A stretch of DNA of 38,912 nucleotides from Clostridia bacterium (GTDB lineage Bacteria; Bacillota; Clostridia; Christensenellales; Christensenellaceae). Positions within the stretch are counted from its first letter, which is position 1. Each line of letters opens with the position of its first letter. Both the position numbers and the translations under genes were made by a program. Shown piece by piece: positions 1-7,995 of this stretch. The notes beneath the pieces were generated by a model, which was not told where the DNA came from, made no database searches, and worked only from the letters and a program-made list of their open reading frames with translations. The stretch spans positions 1-38,912 of the forward strand of contig JAAUYQ010000097.1 in the NCBI GenBank assembly GCA_014805015.1, written 5' to 3'.

Positions 1-6
1 ACTTCT

Positions 7-60
7 GAGCTCCATTCGATAGTTTTTTGTTACAACTTCTTTATCGAATAAAAGGAGCTC
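7..60. repeat. Imperfect 54-bp inverted repeat
   Basis: The outer arms are GAGCTCC (7-13) and GGAGCTC (54-60). Inner arms ATTCGATA (14-21) and TATCGAAT (42-49) also pair, separated from the right outer arm by AAAA. The loop is AT-rich. The element lies just beyond the stop codon of the minus-strand repeat protein, so it may fold in that transcript, but neither strand has the T-run of a simple intrinsic terminator. A mobile-element end or a protein-binding site are alternatives. Confidence 0.55.
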
Positions 61-113
61 ATTCTTAATCTACTGGCAGCATTCCATTACGGACGAACTT
101 ATGCCTCCGGGTA

Positions 114-1417
114 CTAGCCTGCATCTTCGTTTGCCGCAGCCGTGACGCGCACGCCATACAGAAATGCTGCCTGACTCCCGTCACTGATCATGTCATTGTC
201 GGCTCGGCGCCAGCTGTTGCCTTCGGCGGCACGGAGCACGATACGCACGGCGTTCTTCCCGACTTTCAGCACCTCCGGCGGAATGGTGACCGTGGCGCTG
301 CTCCATTCCCCGCGGTCTTCCGGATCATATTTGCCGCTGTAGGAGCGTTGGTGCCGCTCGCTCCGTTCACAAACCAGGTGACAGTGGGCATCACATAGGT
401 GCCGTCTGCCTGGTCCGGGGTTCCGGAAATCGTCGGCAGAGTGAGCTCAGCAGCCTGTCCCTCGCAGCAGGTATTATGCGAGTCCGACATCGCCGAGAGG
501 CTGACTGTTGCTGCAAGCTCGCCGGTCTGCGGCTCCTGCACGAGAATCTGGTAGCGGAAAACGACCTCGGAAGCAGACACCGGCGTGCTGCCATGGACCT
601 GCGCCCAGATGCTGCCCTCCCCGGCATGAAGCGTAACGAGGACCGTATTCTCACCCCGGGTCAGGACACGGGCCGGAATCGAAAGATACTTCGGCGGCCA
701 CTCGCCGTTCTCATCCGGTGTCCATCCATCTGCCCAGGCATCAATATCCGTTTCCTCATGTCCGTTGACACTCCAGCTGACGGTCGGGAGCTGCTCGATC
801 CCGTCTGACTCTGCGGACGTTCCGGTGAGCGCCGGCAGCTGCAGTTCACAGTTTTCGCCCGGCGCCGCTGTGTTTTCGGCTAGGTCCAGCGCATCTGCAG
901 ACGCTGTCAGCCGTCCCACGATCGGAACGGCAACAGCCAGGTCGTATTGAAAAACAGCGTCTGAGCTGGACTCAAGCGTGCCGTTCTGCACATTCGTCCA
1001 CTCGTTGCCGTCTCCGGCGCTCAGAGTCACAAGAACGGTATTACTGCCTTCGCGCAGGACATCTGCCGGGATTGTGATGGACCTCTGTGGCCACAGGCCG
1101 CCATCCTGTGGAATATATGCATCTTCCCAGACGCTGATGTCGGTTTCACTTTCTCCGTTCGCGCTCCAGCTGACTGTGGGCAGCTGGACGCTGCCGCCTG
1201 CCTCGGCAGGAAAGCCGGTAATTGCAGGCAGCCACAGGACAGCATCTTCACCCGGGGCAAACATATTGCTGCTGCCGGCAAGATCCGGTACATTTGCCGA
1301 CGCAGTAAGATGTCCGGTGACAGGGCCGGATGCTGCGAGGCTTCCTGTCGGCACGAAGGTCGAGAGAGCAAAAATCAGGACAGCCGTCAGCGCCAGAATA
1401 AGCTTGATTCTTTTCAC
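114..1417 (-). pseudogene. Exported repeat-domain protein, frameshifted in its third repeat
   Basis: From a GTG start at 1417 (AGGAGG six bases upstream) the protein begins VKRIKLILALTAVLIFALS, a typical signal peptide, and then has tandem repeats of about 130 residues. Each repeat carries LTAS, an LP-rich strand, LPTVSW, a (S/V)NG turn and a NTVLVTL-like strand. The third repeat is read correctly to about position 345, then leaves frame and stops at 266. The next frame continues the expected repeat (YDPEDRGEW, VTIPPEVL, FLYGVRV) to a stop at 114-116. Adding one base near 340-346 makes the span an exact multiple of three, giving 434 residues. The repeats resemble immunoglobulin-like beta domains, but I do not recognise a named family. 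No cell-wall anchor motif is visible. It may be a real pseudogene, a phase-variable gene or a sequencing error. Confidence 0.7.
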
Positions 1418-1994
1418 TCTATTCCTCCTATTTGTCCTGGCAGGCGGGATTCCGTGCCCGTGCGGGCAGTTGTGGATCGCCAAAAGGGACATGCCGGCTC
1501 CCAGAACAATGGTGCCAAATTTCCGTCATCTGCATCGAAAAAGCATGGGAAGCACCCAGATCACGCGTTCTTCGGGAAAAGCTGAAACCGGACAGGCAGC
1601 CCTTCCTTCGAAACAACACGGTATCCCGTCTCTTATGCGGCACGACCTGACCTGACCGGCGGGTGGAAGGGCCCAGGCCGGCATCGTCATGTCCGTTTTG
1701 CATTCAGCATCGGCAGGGGATATCGGCTGAAGCGTCTGAGAAAAGAGCACTGCAGGAGACAGCCGATCACGGCAGTCCTGTCTGCCGGCGGCAGCAGAGC
1801 CGCATGTTTTGCTGGGGCGCAGGACGCCCCCGGATAAGCACGTGCCGGTCTGCTGCGAAGGTCATGCCGGCCAGCATAGACGTCTGTCTTCCGAAAGAGG
1901 CAGAATTGCACTGCGCAGAAGACCGCAGCGGTATCGCCTAAGCGGGCGTTCCCCCTGCTGCAGCCAGAAAGACCGCATTCTGGCATACGTGACG
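1418..1994. other. Gene-poor interval between the repeat protein and uppP
   Basis: About 580 bases in which I see no convincing gene. The open frames here (up to about 100 codons) have no good ribosome binding site and no recognisable protein character. It presumably holds the divergent promoters for the minus-strand repeat protein and for uppP. Decayed coding sequence cannot be excluded. Confidence 0.5.
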
Positions 1995-2022
1995 TTACAG
2001 AACGGGGCTGGTTCTGTATACT
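1995..2022 (+). promoter_or_regulatory. Possible promoter of uppP
   Basis: TTACAG (1995-2000), a 16-base spacer and TATACT (2017-2022) lie about 50 bases before the uppP start. The -10 is good and the -35 is poor, so this is only a candidate. Confidence 0.35.
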
Positions 2023-2072
2023 TATTGGAACAACAGAAAAGCCAATTTCTACCGGTAAAGAAAGGTTGTTTT

Positions 2073-2888
2073 ATGGATGTCTTCCAGTCAATTATCCTGG
2101 GGATCGTTCAGGGCCTGACGGAATTCCTGCCCGTTTCGAGTTCAGGTCATCTGGCGCTGCTCGAGGCCATGTTTGGATTTACAGATGTCCCCGTCTTCTA
2201 TGACGTCATGCTGCATATCGGCACACTCGCGGCCGTGTGCGTTCTGCTCTGGCCGGAAATTGTCGGCCTGCTGACGCACCCTGTGCGCAACCGGCTCGGC
2301 ATGCTGATTATTGCCACAATCCCGGCCGTCATCGTCACACTGGTCTGCGAACACCTGTTTCCGGAAGCTTTCGAAGGCATCCTGAACGGTAAGTATCTGG
2401 CCTACGGCTTTTTTGGTACCAGTATTGTTCTGGTGCTCGGCGATTTCGTGGAGCCGAAACGACAGCTGCGCCGGGTCGGTCTCAGGCAGGCGGCGGTCAT
2501 GGGCTGCATGCAGGCACTTGCCATCATGCCCGGGCTCTCGCGTTCCGGCTCAACCATCGCCGGCGGACTTCTAAGCGGTGTCAGGCGTGAGGCCGCTGCA
2601 CGCTACGCTTTCCTGATGTCGATTCCGACGATCCTCGGCGGCCTTGTCTTTTCCGTCGGCGACGTTGCCGAGAACGGACTTGGCGACGTTTCCGTACCGG
2701 CGATTGTCTTCGGGACTGTAGCAGCTGCTGTCTGCGGCTACTTTGCGATCCGCTTTATGCTGAAGCTCATTGCTGACCATCACCTGTGGGGCTTTGCCAT
2801 CTACACAGCAGCCTTGGGCGCGTTCGTCCTGATTCAGAGCACCATGCTCGGAAATCCCGCGTTTGCTTCGCTGAATCCGTTTGCCTGA
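2073..2888 (+). CDS. uppP: Undecaprenyl-diphosphatase (UppP/BacA family)
   Basis: This integral membrane enzyme removes a phosphate from undecaprenyl diphosphate, recycling the lipid carrier of peptidoglycan and wall polymers. The predicted protein has 271 residues, the usual family length. Both signature motifs are present: GLTEFLPVSSSGH at residues 14-26 and PGLSRSGST at 153-161, with the conserved Arg at 157. Hydrophobic helices cover most of the rest. The frame is open upstream, but the start at 2073 matches the family N-terminus (MDVFQSIILGIVQG) and follows an AAAGAAAGG-like ribosome binding site. Copies of this family can confer bacitracin tolerance. The gene stands alone on the plus strand, followed by a hairpin and minus-strand genes. 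Confidence 0.95.
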   Translation: MDVFQSIILGIVQGLTEFLPVSSSGHLALLEAMFGFTDVPVFYDVMLHIGTLAAVCVLLWPEIVGLLTHPVRNRLGMLIIATIPAVIVTLVCEHLFPEAFEGILNGKYLAYGFFGTSIVLVLGDFVEPKRQLRRVGLRQAAVMGCMQALAIMPGLSRSGSTIAGGLLSGVRREAAARYAFLMSIPTILGGLVFSVGDVAENGLGDVSVPAIVFGTVAAAVCGYFAIRFMLKLIADHHLWGFAIYTAALGAFVLIQSTMLGNPAFASLNPFA

Positions 2889-2934
2889 GATCGGACTGAG
2901 CTGCGGGGCTTGCGGGAAAGCGAGCCTGTTCAGT

Positions 2935-2953
2935 CAGCCGGATCGTCCGGCTG
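2935..2953. terminator. Hairpin downstream of uppP, possible bidirectional terminator
   Basis: CAGCCGGA-TCG-TCCGGCTG is a perfect 8-bp stem about 45 bases after the uppP stop, between convergent genes. There is no strong T-run on either side, so termination is inferred from position and stem stability only. Confidence 0.4.
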
Positions 2954-2994
2954 CGTGTCCGTCTTCTGCCCTGCCTGTTGTTCAGCGGCAGACG

Positions 2995-3234
2995 TCAGCA
3001 TCTGGGCCTGCGCTCCAGTTCTTTTATCTTGAGGCGCAGGGCCCGGTTTTCTCGGCGAAGAAGAGATTCTTCTCTTTCTGCAGCTTTAAGCTCCGCCTCA
3101 AGCAGCGCACACTCCTGGGTATCTGCCGGTGCCGCCTGCGCCTTTCGTTCTGCTTCATAAAAGATAACCACTTTCCTCAGTCTGGCCCGGGATCGGGGGT
3201 TCCGGCATACCGGCCCGTGTTGACCTTTCATCAC
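2995..3234 (-). CDS. Possible small coiled-coil protein
   Basis: This 79-codon frame has a C-terminal half (from about residue 27) that is rich in Glu, Lys, Arg and Leu with heptad spacing, for example LLEAELKAAEREESLLRREN followed by RALRLKIKELE. That pattern is characteristic of a leucine-zipper-like coiled coil. The N-terminal part is Arg-rich and looks less natural. No strong ribosome binding site precedes the ATG; a GTG at 3171 with GAGGA nearby is an alternative start. It lies downstream of a lipoprotein gene on the same strand. I do not recognise it, and a fortuitous frame in GC-rich DNA remains possible. Confidence 0.35.
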   Translation of the reverse strand: MMKGQHGPVCRNPRSRARLRKVVIFYEAERKAQAAPADTQECALLEAELKAAEREESLLRRENRALRLKIKELERRPRC

Positions 3235-3320
3235 TGGCCGCGTTATGCCGGCATCAGCAGCAAGACTGCAGCTGCGGCTGCCGTGTCCGTTTTGTATGCC
3301 TGGACGGAGCGCAGGCTTTG

Positions 3321-3833
3321 TCAGCTTGCTGCTTTTGTCTGCCCGTCCGCTGCTTTCAGCAGTTCCGCCGTATACCCGTCGGGCCGGCTGCCGCGCACCG
3401 CCAAATGTGCAGATTCGCCGAAAGAGACCGGAACGGTAACAGGCTCAAGCGGGCTCACGCTTTCCGCAGGATAGACATTGTCTATATTCGGCTCAATGCC
3501 CGGATCCACGACAGAAAACCGGACTGTCAGATTTTCAAGTTTGTCCGGATCATCGTAATGCTCCTGCTCCTTGTCGAGCGTAAAAAACAGCTTTTCGCCG
3601 CGCCTCAGCACGGTCTTATCTGCATTGGAGACGCCGCCGCTTCCTTCCACGCCTTCCCCTTCGTAGTCAATCACCAGCAGTCCGATGTCATCTTCCGTAT
3701 CGAGGTCAATCACAAGCATAAGTTCTTCGGAAGTGGGCTCCGGTTCCGTCGCCTGACACCCCATCAGTGCCGCCAGACCGACAGCTGCCGTCAGTACAGC
3801 CAAGGCGCGTGCCCATAATCTGCCTTTTTCCAT
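3321..3833 (-). CDS. Small lipoprotein of unknown function
   Basis: The start at 3833 is set by GGAGG eight bases upstream. The 170-residue product begins MEKGRLWARALAVLTAAVGL and has the lipobox LMGC, so it should be processed by signal peptidase II and anchored to the outer face of the membrane. A short Glu/Pro/Thr-rich linker is followed by acidic, beta-rich sequence (LMLVIDLDTEDDIGLLVIDY, then RRGEKLFFTLD and LTVRFSVVDPG) that reads like one or two extracellular beta-sandwich domains. I do not recognise a named family. The gene is divergent from another small lipoprotein gene at 4164, with a 330-base shared upstream region. Confidence 0.75.
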   Translation of the reverse strand: MEKGRLWARALAVLTAAVGLAALMGCQATEPEPTSEELMLVIDLDTEDDIGLLVIDYEGEGVEGSGGVSNADKTVLRRGEKLFFTLDKEQEHYDDPDKLENLTVRFSVVDPGIEPNIDNVYPAESVSPLEPVTVPVSFGESAHLAVRGSRPDGYTAELLKAADGQTKAAS

Positions 3834-4163
3834 CGGGATCTTCCTCCATTCCCGGCGCTGCAGAACGCAAAAGACCTCGGCGGACGGATCTTCACATGAC
3901 CGCAGCGCCGGCGTCGCTTTTTCTGCACGCATGAAGCGAAAAATACTGTATACTTAGGAGACGGCAGACGCGCCTGGTCCGTTCCTGGCTTCAGAATTCC
4001 GGGGACACCTGAGCCGGGAAGATGACCAGATCTGCGTCTTTTTCGGACGTCCGAAAGACGGACATCCCCTCGCGGAATCCACGAAGACGGATGGAGACAG
4101 ACGAAGAACAGGAGGACAGGCAATCCGCCCTGCCGGCGGCAGGCGTCTCCTTGCTGAAGATTT
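3834..4163. other. Divergent upstream region between two lipoprotein genes
   Basis: This 330-base interval has a TATACT element (3949-3954), possibly a plus-strand -10 though no good -35 is visible. It also has a hairpin at about 4036-4060 (GTCTTT..CGGAC facing GTCCGAAAGAC with two unpaired T) in what would be the long leader of the 4164 gene. I see no protein-coding gene. Confidence 0.4.
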
Positions 4164-4562
4164 ATGAAAAAACTTTGTGCGTTGCTGCTTGCGGCTCTGC
4201 TGATGACGGCGCTGTGCACCGCGTGTTCATCTGGTGAGGAGGCAGATACTGCGTCCGCCTCGGCAGCGGAACAGGATGCCTCGAAGGTGGATTACGCAAG
4301 CTGGACGAAAAGCGACTGGGACAAGGCAACTGAGGAGCAGAAAACCGGCGCTGCCCGTTATATGCTGTTTCAGATAGGAGAATCGATCATGCCGGACTTC
4401 AGCACACTGGTGCAGGAAGCAGAAACCGATGATTCGGTGCAGGCGCAGATCGAAAACAGCGTCAAAAATATCCGGGACCAGATCGGAACCTATTTTGATG
4501 ACGCCGATTCCGGTGCCACGCTCGGAGACCTTATTGAAGCCGCCGGCACTGTCGTGAGCTGA
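4164..4562 (+). CDS. Small lipoprotein of unknown function
   Basis: The 132-residue product starts MKKLCALLLAALLMTALCTAC, a signal peptide with lipobox LCTAC. A Ser/Ala/Glu/Asp-rich linker follows. The rest is mainly helical and acidic (YASWTKSDWDKATEEQKTGA, then a stretch with ARYMLFQIGE). The WxxxDWxxAxxEEK pattern is common in small secreted proteins of Clostridia, but I cannot assign a function. The ribosome binding site is weak (GAAGA). A possible terminator follows at 4594-4623, inside the 3' end of the convergent helicase-loader gene. Confidence 0.7.
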   Translation: MKKLCALLLAALLMTALCTACSSGEEADTASASAAEQDASKVDYASWTKSDWDKATEEQKTGAARYMLFQIGESIMPDFSTLVQEAETDDSVQAQIENSVKNIRDQIGTYFDDADSGATLGDLIEAAGTVVS

Positions 4563-4567
4563 GAAAT

Positions 4568-5551
4568 TCAGAATATCGTCACATTTCCGCGCTGACCGCT
4601 GTCGATCTGACCGCGGTCTTTTTGCTGGCTGTAATCGCGGCCGGTACGCAGGTCCACACCGCCGAGCTGAATAAACGTAAAGACCTTCTTGTCGTAGAGC
4701 CGGGAGGAAATGCGTTCACCATACTGAAGCTGCAGTTCATTCAGATTTGTTGTGAAAACGGTCGGCAGCCGGCGCTCGCTGCGCACCTCCAGCAGGCGGT
4801 TCAGGGATGGCCGGGTAACATTGTTCGTCATCGGCTCGGTGCCAAGATCGTCTATAATGAGAATGGCGCTGGTTTCCAGATAGTGCAGGTTGATGTCCCC
4901 GCCAAGACGCTTTTTCAGGTACAGGTTGTGTACATCAGAGGCATGCAGGAAGAGGACGTCAAGGTCCCTGAGAGCTGCTTCGTGCGCTCCCGCCCGCACC
5001 AGGTGCGTCTTGCCGACACCGGCCGGTCCGTAGACGAGCATGCCGATGGCCGCACCCGGCGGCGCCGTCATCATCTCCTCAAAAGCGTGCACACCAAGAC
5101 GGGTGAGTTCCCGGGCGCTTGCCCCGAGGGTCGGCAGGACTTTGCTGTCGTCGAGCATCCCGTAGGGATAATCGGAGAGCGTGGGCCCTGGCTGCTTAAG
5201 GTCCGGGGCTCCATAGTACTCTGTATAGATACGCCGGCGCATACAGACGCAGTAGTCGCCGTTCACAGACCCTGTGTCCTCACATCTGGGACACTGATAG
5301 GGCGCGATGCCAAGCCAGGCAAGCCGGTCCGCATGGCGGCGTCCGAGCTCTTCAAGCCGCTTATCCAGCAGAGTGGTGTCCTCGCCGGCCATCGCCCGTC
5401 CGAGCTTTTCGAGTCCCAGCTCAGCGATCCGATCTGCGTAGCGCCTGACCAGAATATCCGATGTCACCCGGCTTTCATACTCATGGTGAAACCGCATCGC
5501 CTGCTGCCGGTAATCATGCAGAATGTCTGCTATCTGTTTACTGCGTGCCAA
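4568..5551 (-). CDS. dnaC: DnaC/DnaI-type helicase loader ATPase
   Basis: This is a cytoplasmic AAA+ ATPase of the DnaC/DnaI/IstB group, expected to load the replicative helicase DnaB onto single-stranded DNA. The 327-residue product has an N-terminal helical region, then a zinc-binding-like cluster (CPRC at 87-90, CVC at 101-103) as in DnaI. It next has Walker A GPAGVGKTH (175-183), Walker B ILIIDDLG (230-237), a TTNL sensor-like motif (267-270) and an Arg-finger-like ISSRL (281-285). The start overlaps the end of the upstream dnaD-like gene by 14 bases, suggesting translational coupling. Pairing with a DnaD protein supports a loader role rather than a transposition IstB role. Naming as dnaC or dnaI varies between species. 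Confidence 0.92.
   Translation of the reverse strand: MARSKQIADILHDYRQQAMRFHHEYESRVTSDILVRRYADRIAELGLEKLGRAMAGEDTTLLDKRLEELGRRHADRLAWLGIAPYQCPRCEDTGSVNGDYCVCMRRRIYTEYYGAPDLKQPGPTLSDYPYGMLDDSKVLPTLGASARELTRLGVHAFEEMMTAPPGAAIGMLVYGPAGVGKTHLVRAGAHEAALRDLDVLFLHASDVHNLYLKKRLGGDINLHYLETSAILIIDDLGTEPMTNNVTRPSLNRLLEVRSERRLPTVFTTNLNELQLQYGERISSRLYDKKVFTFIQLGGVDLRTGRDYSQQKDRGQIDSGQRGNVTIF
4594..4623 (+). terminator. Possible intrinsic terminator of the 4164 lipoprotein gene
   Basis: GACCGC (4594-4599) can pair with GCGGTC (4613-4618), which is followed by TTTTT (4619-4623). The stem is short and the site lies inside the 3' end of the opposing helicase-loader gene, so confidence is limited. Confidence 0.35.
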
Positions 5552-7046
5552 ACCGCTGCCTCAGTTCCTCCACCGACTGCCGGCCGCGCTCGTCGGCATA
5601 GGAAGCCGGCGGCGCCGGCCGCTGCGGATAGTTTGGCGGCTGGACGTTGATACGTGACTCCGCCCGCCGCTGCTCCATCGCCATCGCCTCGTCCACCCGA
5701 TGCACATCCGCCTTGGCCCACTGCTTCAGAATACTGCGCATGTACCGTCCCGGATGCTCGGTGATCGAACTCAGCTCAGCCGCCAGCAGCAGCACATCAT
5801 GTTCCATACCGCACTGCTTTGTGTAGGTCAGGTAGAAATTCTTGTCCTTTTCCTCAATCGGAGCCGTAATCCCCGCCATTTCATAGACCTGCCGGATCAG
5901 CTCCACCAGCTCATTCTGCTGCGCTATGTGGCTGCGGATCTGGGTTTCCGTCAGCAGGCCATGCTTTTTCCAGCTCTGCAGATACTGATCCACACGGTCG
6001 AGGCTTCGGCGTCCGGAGCGTGTGGCCTCGCTGCAGGCAAGCAGGATAATCTTCTGGGAGAAGCCGGCCCTCTGCCAGTTATTCAGATAGTCCACATGCG
6101 ACTGGGTGACAGCAAGCGACCTGTAGTTGAGCGCTTTCAGAATCTCCTTGATGCGGGCATCGCGCTCATCGGTGCGATTGGACAGCTCGGCAATCTCCTG
6201 TGCCCGGTGCGCACCGCGCTCGTGGTATCCGGACAGAATCGCATCCAGGTATTTGAACGGATTACTCTTGCTGAACTCCTTGCCCTGCATGGCGGCCACG
6301 ATGCCTTCGTGCGCAAAACCCCAGTCCTTGGTCCATTTGCGGTAGTACTCGAGTTCCGTCTGTCCCGGCGCTTTGTCGAGGATACCCATCAGACGCATAA
6401 TCTGCCGGGCGCCGCTGCTGCGTGCCTGGAATTCCGCGATCGCCTCCTCGGCACCCTCCAGCGTGCGGATGCCGCGCTTGATCCAGGCTTCCTCCACCCT
6501 GTCGACATAGGCAATGTTGATGTTCTTGCCCTTCAGGCCCACACAGTATTCCAGAAGACGCAGAACCAGATCCTGCGGCAGCTTATCCTCTTCCATGTAA
6601 CTGTAGAGCCGCTTGAGTTCAGCAGGTTTGAGTTCACGCTGCATGATGTCAGCAGCACGCAGATTAAACGCCGCGTACGGATACATCTCGCGCCGGGCCG
6701 GCTCTTTGGGAGCCGCTTTAGCCGCGGCCGCGCCGCCAGGCGTCTTGAAACTGTATACCGGGCCCTCCGGTGTCTCCTCTGTCTTAATGCGGCCCCGGTC
6801 AGCCCAGTAACGCAGAGCCTGATCGATCTCAGAACCTTTCATGTGGAGCTTGTTCTCCATGACCATGTCCGATTCCGGGGTCTCTGCTTCGGAGAGATAC
6901 AGGCCGTACAGATACACTTTGACATAATCTGACGGCGCATCCAGCATATCTTTGGCTAAAAAAGCAGTGGGCACCGGCGTTACGGCCTCGCCCCCTGCTG
7001 TGAATTTTCTCATGCTGTTTGTAAAAAAATGGATGCCTTCGCGCAC
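5538..7046 (-). CDS. DnaD-like replication initiation protein with four domain copies
   Basis: DnaD-family proteins help initiate replication and recruit the helicase loader. The 502-residue frame has an N-terminal winged-helix-like part (about 20-100), a low-complexity linker (103-117), then four segments resembling the DnaD C-terminal domain. Approximate positions are 134-203 (IAYVDRVEEAWIKRGIRT), 228-283 (YYRKWTKDWGF, FKYLDAIL), 308-368 (RVDQYLQSWKKHGLLT) and 400-456 (RYMRSILKQWAKADVHRVDE). The C-terminus is Pro/Arg-rich and ends at the dnaC-like start. The family usually shows one or two copies. The start is uncertain: GTG at 7046 has no good ribosome binding site, and an internal ATG at 7013 gives MRKFTAGGEAV, a natural-looking start. 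It belongs to the dapF-cca operon. Confidence 0.85.
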   Translation of the reverse strand: MREGIHFFTNSMRKFTAGGEAVTPVPTAFLAKDMLDAPSDYVKVYLYGLYLSEAETPESDMVMENKLHMKGSEIDQALRYWADRGRIKTEETPEGPVYSFKTPGGAAAAKAAPKEPARREMYPYAAFNLRAADIMQRELKPAELKRLYSYMEEDKLPQDLVLRLLEYCVGLKGKNINIAYVDRVEEAWIKRGIRTLEGAEEAIAEFQARSSGARQIMRLMGILDKAPGQTELEYYRKWTKDWGFAHEGIVAAMQGKEFSKSNPFKYLDAILSGYHERGAHRAQEIAELSNRTDERDARIKEILKALNYRSLAVTQSHVDYLNNWQRAGFSQKIILLACSEATRSGRRSLDRVDQYLQSWKKHGLLTETQIRSHIAQQNELVELIRQVYEMAGITAPIEEKDKNFYLTYTKQCGMEHDVLLLAAELSSITEHPGRYMRSILKQWAKADVHRVDEAMAMEQRRAESRINVQPPNYPQRPAPPASYADERGRQSVEELRQRFGTQ

Positions 7047-7068
7047 CCCGCGTTAAGGTCTGCCCTGC

Positions 7069-7980
7069 TCAGCGTTCCCTGAGCTGCGAACCGCCCAGGA
7101 ATCTCTTGACGGCCTCGGCCACGCGCTTCGGCTTTTCCTCGTGAACGAGATAACCGCAGTTACGCACGTCGTACAGACTGCCGTTGCCGAAATGCAGACG
7201 CAGGAAATCCGAGGAGCGCCCCCCCGTGATCTTGTCGTCGCTGGCGATAATGACGAGAACTGGATTCTTCAGTGAGTAAGCGTTCTGGATGATCCCGTCA
7301 TCCACAAAATTCATCATGCTCAGCCGCGTGATGGCGCGGAAATCCCGGTCTGCCATCCCAGCATAGTATTCACCGACGACCTCGTCCGTGACGAGCGTGC
7401 GGTCAAAATAGGCATCTTCGAGTACAGCGCGGACTGCCTGCGGAGTCGGTGCCCGCCGTGATGCGAGCATCCCGAAGGCTGAATTCAGCGAGCGTCCCTT
7501 CAGAAGTCCGCCGCCGCCGCTCGAAAGCACCGGCGAAATCAGCACGATCCCCTTTGTCCGCTCTGGATTGTGCATAGCAAAATCAAGCACATATCCTGCG
7601 CCCTCGCCGAACGCAATGAAGTTCGCCGCGATGATCGTCTTGGCGTTCATGAAGGCTTCAATAGACAGGGCAAACTCTTCCACGCTGTAGCTGATCTCCG
7701 GTTTGCCGGAAAAACCATGCCCCGGCAGGTCGAGTGCATAGACGTGGAAGGAATCTTTCAATGTATTTATATTGTTGCGCCAGGTGTAGACGGATTGCCC
7801 GATCCCGTGGATCAGTATCAGTGGCTCTCCCTGACCGGCCTCATAATAATGGATACGGGTGGAAATGTCCTGTACCTCTTCCTTTCCGCCCGTTGTGATG
7901 TACGTATCAAATTCGATATCCGCATATGAACCGGTTTCAGCGCTATTCATAGAGTTGCTGTGACCGATTTGTTCAAACAC
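7069..7980 (-). CDS. Alpha/beta-hydrolase-fold protein lacking Ser and His of the triad
   Basis: The 303-residue protein has the alpha/beta-hydrolase layout: HGIG oxyanion loop (58-61), DLPGHGFS (84-91), a nucleophile-elbow position (125-129), an acid loop IIASDD (244-249) and a C-terminal GxxxHEEKP segment. The elbow reads G-E-G-A-G instead of GxSxG, so Gly127 replaces the nucleophile. The usual catalytic GH reads Gly276-Tyr277. The frame is intact and other family features are kept, so this looks like a retained pseudo-hydrolase that may bind a ligand or a protein, not a recent pseudogene. GTG at 7980 follows GGAGG. It sits between cca and the dnaD-like gene, 22 bases before the latter's GTG. 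Its role is unknown. Confidence 0.85.
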   Translation of the reverse strand: MFEQIGHSNSMNSAETGSYADIEFDTYITTGGKEEVQDISTRIHYYEAGQGEPLILIHGIGQSVYTWRNNINTLKDSFHVYALDLPGHGFSGKPEISYSVEEFALSIEAFMNAKTIIAANFIAFGEGAGYVLDFAMHNPERTKGIVLISPVLSSGGGGLLKGRSLNSAFGMLASRRAPTPQAVRAVLEDAYFDRTLVTDEVVGEYYAGMADRDFRAITRLSMMNFVDDGIIQNAYSLKNPVLVIIASDDKITGGRSSDFLRLHFGNGSLYDVRNCGYLVHEEKPKRVAEAVKRFLGGSQLRER

Positions 7981-7995
7981 TATCTGCGTCCTCCG

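Noticed and set aside
1663..1986. Overlapping open frames of 92-99 codons upstream of uppP
   Set aside because: No start signals and no natural protein composition on either strand.
4622..5650. A 342-codon plus-strand frame opposite the helicase loader gene
   Set aside because: It is an antisense shadow of a gene with clear AAA+ motifs.
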